From Candidatus Amulumruptor caecigallinarius (GTDB lineage: Bacteria > Bacteroidota > Bacteroidia > Bacteroidales > Muribaculaceae), in assembly GCA_023665605.1 (NCBI GenBank), contig JAMPDP010000004.1:36347-100346 (forward strand): DNA of 64,000 bases. The letters are read 5' to 3'. Position numbers and translations under genes: made by a program. A model generated the notes under the pieces. It saw only the letters and a list, made by a program, of their open reading frames with translations. It did not search any database and was not told the origin of the DNA. Below are positions 52,416 to 59,940 of the stretch, in pieces. Each line of letters starts with the position of its first letter. The stretch's first letter is position 1.

Positions 52416-53966
52416 ATGAAAACTCCGGTCTCTCATAAGCTTCTTGTCCTGCGATATGTGATAGTGTTGCTGATGCTATCATGTAGCGGGATGCACAGTG
52501 CATCGGCACTTGCCGCTCCGACTGCTAAAGAGAGCAAGTCGGCGACCGTGAAGAAAGGCGCAAAAAAGAGCGGCACCGTCAAGAGTACAAAGAAGGCAAC
52601 CGCCGGGAAATCAGCCGGAAAGAAGGTGGCGGGCGGGAAGAAGGGTGCCGGGAACGGGAAGAAGAAGGGTGTGGAGAGGAGCTCCGGGGATGTCAGGCGG
52701 GAGCAACAGGCTACTACGCGGGATATAAAGCAGACGGCGGCGAAGCTGGATGAAAACAAGCGGAGCACAGCGCAGCAGCTCAACCGGCTGGGCGACCTGC
52801 GTGCACGGATGGCCGAGCAGAGCAAGGTGATCAGCACCAATCAGATGCAGGCCGCGGCCCTGGAGGGGCGGATAGTGACGCTCCGTGACTCCGTGGCAGC
52901 TATGCAGGCACATGTAGAAAAGCTCCAGAGGAGCTATGCGCAGGTGCTGAAACGCTTTCAGGGCACGGAGCGGTTGACCGGGAAGCTGTCGTTCATCTTC
53001 TCGGCAGAGACATTTAACGAGGCTGTGGCACGTGTGCGCTATATGCGGAGAATCAGCCACTGGCGTCGCCGCAAGTCGGCAGAGCTGCATGAGGCGATGG
53101 CCGCCCTCAACAGCCGGCAGGAGGAGTTGACCGACCTGCTGCGTCAGAAGACATATCACATAGAGCGGCTCAACACAGCGCGTGCCGCCGTGGCTCGCGA
53201 CACCGAGGAGACCGGTCGGATAGTGGCCGAGCTGCAACGCGAAGGGTCAGACCTTCAGGCACATCTTGCCCGTCAGCAGCAGCGGCTCGCAAGCCTCGAC
53301 CGCGAGCTCGACCGCCTGATAGCCGCCGAACAGGAGCGCCGCCGCCAAGCCGAGGAGAAGCGGAGGCGTGAGGAGGCTGAGGCCGCCGCCCGCCGCAAGC
53401 GCGAAGCTGAGAAGGCCGCGCAGGCCCGCGCCGGCAAGACCCCCTCCAAGGGTGGCAAGACCGGGGCCTCCGGCAAGGAGCGTGCCGCCACCGAGAAGCC
53501 ACAGGGCGAGGAGCGTGAGGCCGGCCCGGTGACCGCCTCCGTGCGCCCGTCAAAGTTCGCGTCGATGCAGGGTCGCCTCCCCTTCCCCGTGGAGGGGCGT
53601 TACCGGATAGTGAGTGCTTTCGGGCGTCACCCCCACCCCGACATCCCGAGCGTGGAGATAGACAACTCCGGCATTGACATAGAGATGCTCTCCGGAGCCG
53701 GGCGAGCCCGCGCCGTGGCCGACGGCACAGTGAGCGCCGTGTTCCGTCAGCCGGGCTACAACACCATAGTGATGATACGCCACGGCGAGTACCTGACGAT
53801 ATATGCCGGACTTGAGGATATAGCCGTGAAGAGCGGTCAGGATGTTGCGGCCGGACAGACTTTGGGAGTAGTGCGCGCCGACCCGGAGAATGACGGACGT
53901 AGGCGGCTTCACTTCGAGGTGCGCAAAGAGCGCCAGAAACTCAATCCGCTGCAATGGGTACGCTGA
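52416..53966 (+). CDS. EnvC-like murein hydrolase activator (degenerate LytM/M23)
   Basis: About 516 residues. A signal peptide and a Lys/Gly/Ala-rich basic segment (about residues 35-90) are followed by a long coiled coil (about 95-345). A C-terminal LytM domain follows, with FPVEGRYRIVSAFGRHPHPD, YNTIVMIRHGEYLTIYAGL and LHFEVRKERQKLNPLQWV. The zinc site is degenerate: the usual HxGxD appears as NSGID and the final HxH keeps only one His. That is the EnvC pattern, activating amidases rather than cutting peptidoglycan itself. It follows the DUF4143 gene by 14 bp. Confidence 0.87.
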   Translation: MKTPVSHKLLVLRYVIVLLMLSCSGMHSASALAAPTAKESKSATVKKGAKKSGTVKSTKKATAGKSAGKKVAGGKKGAGNGKKKGVERSSGDVRREQQATTRDIKQTAAKLDENKRSTAQQLNRLGDLRARMAEQSKVISTNQMQAAALEGRIVTLRDSVAAMQAHVEKLQRSYAQVLKRFQGTERLTGKLSFIFSAETFNEAVARVRYMRRISHWRRRKSAELHEAMAALNSRQEELTDLLRQKTYHIERLNTARAAVARDTEETGRIVAELQREGSDLQAHLARQQQRLASLDRELDRLIAAEQERRRQAEEKRRREEAEAAARRKREAEKAAQARAGKTPSKGGKTGASGKERAATEKPQGEEREAGPVTASVRPSKFASMQGRLPFPVEGRYRIVSAFGRHPHPDIPSVEIDNSGIDIEMLSGAGRARAVADGTVSAVFRQPGYNTIVMIRHGEYLTIYAGLEDIAVKSGQDVAAGQTLGVVRADPENDGRRRLHFEVRKERQKLNPLQWVR

Positions 53967-55402
53967 CCAAGGGAGTGGTGAAAGCCGTGGGTATGCTCAG
54001 CGGCGTGCAGGTAATCTCCGTGCTGAGCTCCGTGGTGAGGGTTAAGATCGTGGCCATATGGCTCGGCCCCGCCGGTATAGGCCTGATAGGCATCTTCCAG
54101 ACTGCCCTTGATATGCTCGGGACCATCGCACAGATGGGTATTGGTGTGTCAGGCACCCGCGAGGTAGCCATGGCCGAGAACGCTGCTGTAAAGAGCCGCG
54201 CCGTGGCCGTGGTGAAAGCCTGGGGCCTCCGTCTGGCGCTTATAGGCGTGCTGCTGACCCTGCTGGCCGCCCCGTGGCTGAGCCTGTGGAGCTTCAATGA
54301 CATGAGCCATACCGGTTGGTTCATGCTGCTTGGTGCCGGTGTGGCCTTCACCGTGGGGGCCGCGATGGTGTCATCGCTGCTGAGGGGCACCGCCAGCTAC
54401 GGAGCATTGGCCCGCGGCACCTTGACAGGAGCCGTGGGGGGTGTGGCCGTGGTGGTACCGCTGATTATATTATTCCGCGAGCATGGCATCGCTCCGGCGG
54501 TGACGCTTGCCGCGGGAGTGTCGCTCATCGGGTTCTGGTGGGCTGCACGTCGCGACCGGACACTGAGTTCGTTGCCACCGCTGACGCATCCACTGAGCTG
54601 CGAAAGCATCATCGCCGACGGACGCCGGCTGATCAGTCTGGGTTGGTGGGTGACGTTAGGCTATGCCGCCGGCGACCTTGCGAACTACTCGCTGCTGTCG
54701 TACATCAACCGCGCTGCCTCCACCGCCGAAGCCGGCTACTTTCAGGCCGGCTACACGCTGCTTGTGCGGTACACCAGTTTCATCTTCGGGGCCTTGGCAG
54801 CAGAGTATTTTCCGAGGGTGAGTGCAGTGCATGGCTCTGCGCGGCGGCTTTCAGTGTATGCGTCGCATGAGGTGTCGCTGCTGATGTGGGTATTCGTACC
54901 GGTGTGTGCCGCGTTCATAGCCGGCGCACCGCTGATGGTTGAGGTGCTGTATGCCCCCGACTTCGAGTGCGTGCTGCCGTATCTCTACACCGGGGCCTTG
55001 GGGGCCGTGCTCCGCTGCTGGAGTACGTCCCTGAGCTACATCATTCTTGCCAAGGGTGACGGTCCGCGCTATCTGCTCTCAGAGGTGCTGATAGCCGTGG
55101 GGTTTGTGGGGCTGGGCATATTGTGCTATTCGCAGTGGGGCCTCAACGGCATGGGCGTGGCCTACGTGGGGTCATACATCTTCGAGAGCGTGCTGCTGTG
55201 GCTTCTGACCCGCCGCTACGGGGTTAGAGTGAACCCGCGGACAGTCAGGCAGATGGCGTTGGCACTGCTGACGGTGAGTGCCTGTTCGGCCATGGCTGTT
55301 CTGCTGCCGCAGTATTGGCTCGGTAACGTGCTCTGCGCCTTGGTGGCCCTTGGCGCGGGAGGGCTGGGAGTGATGAAATTCTATTCCACAAAGACAAGAT
55401 AA
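53954..55402 (+). CDS. O-antigen translocase-like flippase
   Basis: A 482-residue inner-membrane protein with about twelve to fourteen helices, of the Wzx/WzxE (MOP) superfamily. Landmarks are MLSGVQVISVLSSVVRVKIV, WLGPAGIGLIGIFQTALDML (the WxGxxGxG-like start) and SYINRAASTAEAGYFQAGYT. It overlaps the envC-like gene by 13 bp, so the two are translationally linked. It is distinct from the flippase at 37760-39250. The glycan carried is unknown; Wzx proteins near wall genes may handle other lipid-linked oligosaccharides. Confidence 0.87.
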   Translation: MGTLTKGVVKAVGMLSGVQVISVLSSVVRVKIVAIWLGPAGIGLIGIFQTALDMLGTIAQMGIGVSGTREVAMAENAAVKSRAVAVVKAWGLRLALIGVLLTLLAAPWLSLWSFNDMSHTGWFMLLGAGVAFTVGAAMVSSLLRGTASYGALARGTLTGAVGGVAVVVPLIILFREHGIAPAVTLAAGVSLIGFWWAARRDRTLSSLPPLTHPLSCESIIADGRRLISLGWWVTLGYAAGDLANYSLLSYINRAASTAEAGYFQAGYTLLVRYTSFIFGALAAEYFPRVSAVHGSARRLSVYASHEVSLLMWVFVPVCAAFIAGAPLMVEVLYAPDFECVLPYLYTGALGAVLRCWSTSLSYIILAKGDGPRYLLSEVLIAVGFVGLGILCYSQWGLNGMGVAYVGSYIFESVLLWLLTRRYGVRVNPRTVRQMALALLTVSACSAMAVLLPQYWLGNVLCALVALGAGGLGVMKFYSTKTR

Positions 55403-55408
55403 TCAACG

Positions 55409-55960
55409 ATGAACCCACAGACAGATAGAGTAAAGGAAGCGTTCAATGCCATCAAGCAGCAATTTGCCCTGATGAAAAACGGGGTGGTGTCAGATACCCT
55501 CGCGGCCATGAAGTTGCCTCACCGTATTATATGGGGGCTCAACCTGCCGCAGCTCAAGGAGATAGCGGCGGGCGTTGAGCCGTCAGCAGAGCTTGCGATG
55601 ATGCTCCGGGGCGACAAGGGCACGCGTGAGAGCGTGCTGATAGCCCCGATGGTAATGCCGCGCGAGCAGGTAGACTTCCGAGGAGGCATGGAGTGGGTAG
55701 ACGACGCGCCCACCGCAGAGGCGATAGACATCAGGGTGCACACGCTGCTTCGTCACCTCCCCTTCGCACCCGAACTGATGGAGCAGCTTGCCGCCTCCGA
55801 GGCTCCAATGCGTCGATATGCGGCGATGCGGCTGCTTGCGGGGATGGTGAGGAGCGACGTGAACAGGGCAAGAGAGCTTGCCGAGGCCGAGCTTGCCAGC
55901 GGGGAGCCACTGACTCGCATCCCGGCAAGAAACATTCTGGATGACATCGAGTGGATATAA
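55409..55960 (+). CDS. DNA alkylation repair-like HEAT protein
   Basis: A 183-residue helical protein resembling the AlkD/DNA-alkylation-repair family: LPHRIIWGLNLPQLKEIAAG, GDKGTRESVLIAPMVMP, then VHTLLRHLPFAPELMEQLAA and MRRYAAMRLLAGMV as HEAT-like helices. AlkD glycosylases remove alkylated purines, but at 183 residues this is shorter than AlkD (~230), and catalytic residues cannot be assigned with confidence. It starts 6 bp after the flippase gene and ends that run of plus-strand genes. Confidence 0.68.
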   Translation: MNPQTDRVKEAFNAIKQQFALMKNGVVSDTLAAMKLPHRIIWGLNLPQLKEIAAGVEPSAELAMMLRGDKGTRESVLIAPMVMPREQVDFRGGMEWVDDAPTAEAIDIRVHTLLRHLPFAPELMEQLAASEAPMRRYAAMRLLAGMVRSDVNRARELAEAELASGEPLTRIPARNILDDIEWI

Positions 55961-56054
55961 GTTTTTGCGTGCTCGCTTTGCGCCCGCGACTCTTAAATAA
56001 AGTTAAATCCGTGCAATTTTGCTGCAAAAATATGTTTTACAACATAAAAGTTCT

Positions 56055-56062
56055 TACATTTG
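56055..56062 (+). promoter_or_regulatory. Predicted -7 promoter box of the small RNA
   Basis: TACATTTG, a good match to TAnnTTTG, just upstream of the candidate small RNA. Confidence 0.55.
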
Positions 56063-56067
56063 CAATG

Positions 56068-56134
56068 TGTTTTTCATGGTATTAGATTTAAGGTTAAGAA
56101 GATTATTCGTCGCGACGACGAGTAATTTTTTTTT
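56068..56134 (+). ncRNA. Candidate small RNA with its own promoter and terminator
   Basis: About 67 nt starting some 6 bp after a TACATTTG box. The body includes TTTTTCATGGTATTAGATTT and AAGGTTAAGAAGATT. It ends in a hairpin TTATTCGTCG / CGACGAGTAA (56103-56112 and 56116-56125) with a 3-nt loop and nine T residues. No reading frame of note. I have an impression of similar sequence in other Bacteroidales intergenic regions, which I cannot verify. It could also be a short attenuated leader. Confidence 0.6.
56103..56134 (+). terminator. Intrinsic terminator of the small RNA
   Basis: A 10-bp stem with one wobble pair, a 3-nt loop and a run of nine T residues at 56126-56134. Confidence 0.85.
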
Positions 56135-56170
56135 GCCCGCTCCCAACCCCTGAAATCACCCGAAAACCCT

Positions 56171-56178
56171 TAAATTTG
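56171..56178 (+). promoter_or_regulatory. Predicted -7 promoter box for the isomerase gene
   Basis: TAAATTTG, 48 bp upstream of the start at 56227. It is followed by GAAGTAATTTAGAGCTTG, a relative of the MITE terminal motif and of the motif at 14022. Confidence 0.5.
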
Positions 56179-56189
56179 CATCTTGAAGT

Positions 56190-56211
56190 AATTTAGAGCT
56201 TGTTTAATAAT
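56190..56211. repeat. Short dispersed motif (ATTTAGAGCTTGTTTA type), copy 2
   Basis: ATTTAGAGCTTGTTTAATAATA, one mismatch from the copy at 14022-14045. It is preceded by GAAGTA, so the whole resembles the GAAGTGATTTAAACTT motif. Confidence 0.6.
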
Positions 56212-56226
56212 ACCCAACACTCCGAT

Positions 56227-56838
56227 ATGTCATCCGTAGAGCAGACCATGAGGCAGATTCTCGATGCCGAGAGCCGCGCCATCAAGGAAATCCCATACAC
56301 TCCCGCTTTTGACAGGGCCGTTGAGCTCATCGTGGACCGCGTGCATCGCCGCGGCGGCAAGCTCGTCACTGCCGGCATGGGCAAGGCCGGGCAGATCGCC
56401 ATGAACATAGCCACTACGTTCTGCTCCACCGGTATCCCCGCCGTCAACCTCCATCCCAGCGAGGCGCAGCACGGGGATCTCGGCGTGATTCAGCCCGGCG
56501 ACGTAATGCTCCTGGTGAGCAACTCCGGCAAGACGCGCGAGATTATTGACCTCGTTCACCTTGCGCGCAATCTCTATCCCGACCTCCCCATGATGGTGAT
56601 TACCGGCAATCCCGACAGCGAGCTTGGCTCACTGACTGACATCACCATCGGCACCGGGGGCGCGCCCGAGGTGTGCCCGCTCGGCATGACTCCCACCACA
56701 AGCACCACAGCCATGACCGTCATAGGCGACATCCTGGTGGTCAGCGTGATGAACGCTACCGGCTTCACCCGCGAGGAGTATGCCAAGCGTCACCACGGAG
56801 GTTATCTCGGCAGCGTCGCCAAACAATCCTGCAACTAA
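56227..56838 (+). CDS. SIS-domain sugar-phosphate isomerase, KdsD/KpsF-like
   Basis: About 203 residues forming one SIS domain. GKLVTAGMGKAGQIAMNIAT, PSEAQHGDLGVIQPGDVMLL, SNSGKTREII and the signature MTPTTSTTAMTVIGDILVV match D-arabinose 5-phosphate isomerases, which start KDO synthesis for LPS. E. coli KdsD (328 residues) carries two CBS domains; they are absent here, as in the single-domain isomerases known from Bacteroides. The start ATG at 56227 (MSSVEQTMRQ) is chosen over one nine codons upstream. Other SIS isomerase activities cannot be excluded. Confidence 0.83.
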   Translation: MSSVEQTMRQILDAESRAIKEIPYTPAFDRAVELIVDRVHRRGGKLVTAGMGKAGQIAMNIATTFCSTGIPAVNLHPSEAQHGDLGVIQPGDVMLLVSNSGKTREIIDLVHLARNLYPDLPMMVITGNPDSELGSLTDITIGTGGAPEVCPLGMTPTTSTTAMTVIGDILVVSVMNATGFTREEYAKRHHGGYLGSVAKQSCN

Positions 56839-56849
56839 TACCTTAGAAA

Positions 56850-57728
56850 ATGAGAAAGACGGCAGTTATAGGCGCCGCCGCGCTTGACATCAACATTCAG
56901 GGCGACCAACCCATATCCATCACCCCTGACGGGCGCATGCTCGCCACTGCCGTGGCCCTGGCGCGTGCCGCGCAGCCGGTAACGTTCGTCAGCGAGGCGG
57001 CACGCGACCGCGTCGGCGACATCATTGTCGACAACCTCGCCCGCGCCGGCGTAGACACCCGCTGTATCGACCGATACGCCGGCGGGCACACCCCCGTCAA
57101 TCTTCGCTTCGCCCCCGATGCCACTCACCCCGAGGGGGATGCCGTGCGCTATCGCGCTTACCCCGAGGAGAATTTCGATGCCGTATGGCCGCGCGTCGAT
57201 GCCGATGACATCGTGGTGTTCGGCGACTACTTCGCCGTGGCGCCACGCAACTCACGCTTCATCCGCGAGTTCATCACCAGCTGCCGCCAGCGCCGTTGCA
57301 TCACCCTCTATGCTCCCGGCTTCAACGTCCATGCCGGCAAGCAGCTCACCCCCGTCAAACCGGCACTGCTCGACAACCTTGAGTGGGCGGACATCACCGT
57401 GGCCACGGCTGATGAGGTGGAGGTGCTATTCGGCACACGCAACCTTGCCGAGGCTTACCGCGACAGCATCTCATTCTACTGCCCTGACTTCATTGGCCTA
57501 AGCGCAGACTCCGGCCTGGCCACGCTCACCTACTTCTCCAAGGGGCATGCCATCCAGGAACCTCTTGCCGACGAGAGCATGGTGACGACAGCCCCGGGCA
57601 ACGCATCGGTGATTGCCGCCGTCGTCTCCGGCATTATCGCCGCGGGAGTGGGTTGTGCAGACTTCCGCGCCGGTCTCAACGATGATATGCGTCTGTCTAT
57701 ACTCGGCAACATCAATCCTCAATCATAA
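56850..57728 (+). CDS. PfkB-like carbohydrate kinase fold, apparently degenerate
   Basis: A 292-residue protein with ribokinase-fold features: FVSEAARDRVGDIIVDNLAR followed by AGVDTRCIDRYAGGHTPV, then FGDYFAVAPRN and ITVATADEVEVLFGTRNL. Key motifs are altered. The N-terminal di-Gly region (usually GGxxxN) reads DGRMLAT. The anion-hole GAGD, whose Asp is the catalytic base, reads APGNAS. The NxxE metal motif reads ATADE. I infer a pseudokinase or a protein with another role. It starts 11 bp after the isomerase gene and ends 2 bp before the TPR gene, so the three form one operon. Confidence 0.75.
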   Translation: MRKTAVIGAAALDINIQGDQPISITPDGRMLATAVALARAAQPVTFVSEAARDRVGDIIVDNLARAGVDTRCIDRYAGGHTPVNLRFAPDATHPEGDAVRYRAYPEENFDAVWPRVDADDIVVFGDYFAVAPRNSRFIREFITSCRQRRCITLYAPGFNVHAGKQLTPVKPALLDNLEWADITVATADEVEVLFGTRNLAEAYRDSISFYCPDFIGLSADSGLATLTYFSKGHAIQEPLADESMVTTAPGNASVIAAVVSGIIAAGVGCADFRAGLNDDMRLSILGNINPQS

Positions 57729-57730
57729 CC

Positions 57731-58765
57731 ATGGCCACCACATCTCTGAGCCCAGCCTTCGTGGCCCGCACAGCTCCTGCCGGAGTCCTCTCTCCGGCAC
57801 GCCGCCGTGTGGCCGGAAGTGCTGCTGATATGCTGACAGCCCTCCGCGAAGCCCCCTTTGACAGCGCACTTGACTATCTTCACTCCTACGGGACACGTCT
57901 GGTGGAGCGTGACGAGGCCGCCACGGCGGTGCTTACTCTGGAGGAGCTTGCCGGCATCCTCGCCGAGGAGGACTCGCTCAGCCGCGCTGACTCCGACCTC
58001 CACACGGCTATCCTCAGCACCCTCACGGCTCTCCACATAGAGCGTCAACGTCTTGACGAGGCACTGGTGACCGGGGCCGCCGCCCTTTCACTCCTCGCCG
58101 CTGACCCGCGCCGCAAGGATGAACCGTTTCTGGCCTGCCTCGGCTGTCTGCTCTTCGACCTGGCGCAGGCTCACGCCGCACGCGGCGAGCTAAAGAGTGC
58201 CGAGCGCGAGGTAGAGAAGGCCGTCAAGGTGCTCGAAAGGCTCGCTCGCACTGATGCCAACCGCTATGGCCCGGCACACATCATGGCCATGGATGCCTCG
58301 GCGGGCATATACCGCTCCAGCGTCAAGCAGGCCAATGTGTTGGCCCACGCCCAGGTGGCCACGGCTACATACCTGGAGATGATGAAGGCCGGCGGCGATG
58401 ACGCGGCAATGCGCACGGCCACCGATGGGTTGATTGACTCGCTCACCACCCAGGGGGCCACGCTCATGCAGATGGGCAAGCCTCGTCAGGCAGTTGGTTT
58501 CTTCACCCGCGCTCTGAAGCTCCTCACGCGCATCAATCCGGAGACAGACCTCCGCAGCCTCGCCCTCTCCATTGACCTCGGCGAGGCTCTCGTGGCGACT
58601 AAGGCCACGCGCGACAAAGGTGTGCATCTGCTCAACACCATGCTCCACAAGGCCACGCGCCTCGGAGCCGATGACCTGCACCGGCGCATCGTCGACAGCC
58701 TCGTCAACGTCAAGACCAACCGCCTGGACATCCTCTCCATCTGGCACAAAATATTCCCCCGATGA
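57731..58765 (+). CDS. TPR-like helical repeat protein
   Basis: A 344-residue helical protein. Repeats resembling tetratricopeptide helices are seen at LLFDLAQAHAARGELKSAER (about 140-160) and GATLMQMGKPRQAVGFFTRA (about 255-275). Ala/Leu-rich helical pairs lie between them. It has no signal peptide. TPR proteins usually mediate protein contacts; the partner is unknown. The final codons overlap the ATG of the efflux adaptor gene by 4 bp (ATGA), so it belongs to the same transcript as the envelope genes that follow. Confidence 0.7.
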   Translation: MATTSLSPAFVARTAPAGVLSPARRRVAGSAADMLTALREAPFDSALDYLHSYGTRLVERDEAATAVLTLEELAGILAEEDSLSRADSDLHTAILSTLTALHIERQRLDEALVTGAAALSLLAADPRRKDEPFLACLGCLLFDLAQAHAARGELKSAEREVEKAVKVLERLARTDANRYGPAHIMAMDASAGIYRSSVKQANVLAHAQVATATYLEMMKAGGDDAAMRTATDGLIDSLTTQGATLMQMGKPRQAVGFFTRALKLLTRINPETDLRSLALSIDLGEALVATKATRDKGVHLLNTMLHKATRLGADDLHRRIVDSLVNVKTNRLDILSIWHKIFPR

Positions 58766-59940
58766 ACTCCTTTCTCTCCTCCGTCTCCTCCCGGCCGGCG
58801 CACTCGGGGCGGTGGCTCCTCGCAGTGACGCTCCTTGGTGTCACAGCATCGTGCGGCAGCGACTCCGGCAACGCTTCGCGTGTTCGCGAGCAGGTGACCA
58901 CCGCTGAGGTGCGCCCGGTCAACACCATTGCCAACGGCGACTATGACGGCATCATCAAGGCCCAGCACACTGTTGAGGTCAGCTCACGCGCCGAAGGAGT
59001 GCTCCGCTCCCGCCTCTTTGTTGAGGGCGCGGGCATACATCGCGGGCAGCCTCTGTTCCAGATTGACCCCACTGTATATCAGGCGCGGGTAAGCAAGGCA
59101 AAGGCTAATGTGACCAAGGCACAGGCCAATGCACTGAAAGCACGCCGTGACCTTGACCGTATCACCCCTCTGTATGAGGCCAATGCAGCCTCGCGGCTCG
59201 ACCTTGACAATGCAACGGCAGCCTTTGAGAACGCTTCCGCCGACCTCGAAGTGGCGCGCGCTGACCTGGAGATGGCGCAGGTGGAGCTGGCAGACACTCG
59301 CATCAAGGCCCCCATCACCGGCTTCATATCGCGCAGCAACGTTGATGAGGGAGCCTACGTGGGACCCGGTAGCGGAGCCCTTGCCACGATGGTCAATGTG
59401 GACTCGGTGTATGTGGAGTTCGCTCTCACCACGGAGCAGTACGCACGCTCCCGCGCACACGGTCTTTGCTTCGACGCCAACTGCACCAACCCCGCCCATG
59501 AGCGTGACTATGTGATTTCTGTCACCAATACAGACGGCGAGCCTTACCCATTCAAGGGGCGTGTGGACTTCGCAGCCCACCGTGCGGAGACTGACCGTGT
59601 GGTGATTCGCGCCAAGGTTCCCAACCTCCCCCATGTACTCCTCCCCGGGTCTCGGACGCGCGTCCGCGTGGAGGCGGCATCCCCGCGTGATGTCATAGCC
59701 GTGCCACTCGACGCGGTGGTGCATGACGGCCCGCGCTACTTCGTCTACATCCCTGAGGGAAGCTCTTACGCACTGCGCACAGTCAACCCCGGCCCCATCC
59801 TCGGCGACTCCATCATCATTGAGTCCGGGCTGGCGGCGGGTGACCACGTGGTGGTGGGCGGCCTCTCCACACTCATCTCCGAGGAGCTCACGCCGCTCAA
59901 TGTCACAACGGCGTCTGCCACCCCAACCGTTGCGCCATGA
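58762..59940 (+). CDS. RND-type periplasmic adaptor (membrane fusion lipoprotein)
   Basis: A 392-residue AcrA/MexA-like adaptor with a lipobox (GVTASC). Domain order is typical: a beta-strand start and lipoyl half (GIIKAQHTVEVSSRAEGVLR), the alpha-hairpin (KAKANVTKAQANALKARRDL ... ADLEMAQVELADTRIKAPI), the second lipoyl half (GFISRSNVDEGAYVGPGSGA), then the beta-barrel and membrane-proximal domains. It should link an inner-membrane pump to an outer-membrane channel. The pump gene is missing: the next gene, overlapping by 4 bp, is the channel. Confidence 0.9.
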   Translation: MNSFLSSVSSRPAHSGRWLLAVTLLGVTASCGSDSGNASRVREQVTTAEVRPVNTIANGDYDGIIKAQHTVEVSSRAEGVLRSRLFVEGAGIHRGQPLFQIDPTVYQARVSKAKANVTKAQANALKARRDLDRITPLYEANAASRLDLDNATAAFENASADLEVARADLEMAQVELADTRIKAPITGFISRSNVDEGAYVGPGSGALATMVNVDSVYVEFALTTEQYARSRAHGLCFDANCTNPAHERDYVISVTNTDGEPYPFKGRVDFAAHRAETDRVVIRAKVPNLPHVLLPGSRTRVRVEAASPRDVIAVPLDAVVHDGPRYFVYIPEGSSYALRTVNPGPILGDSIIIESGLAAGDHVVVGGLSTLISEELTPLNVTTASATPTVAP

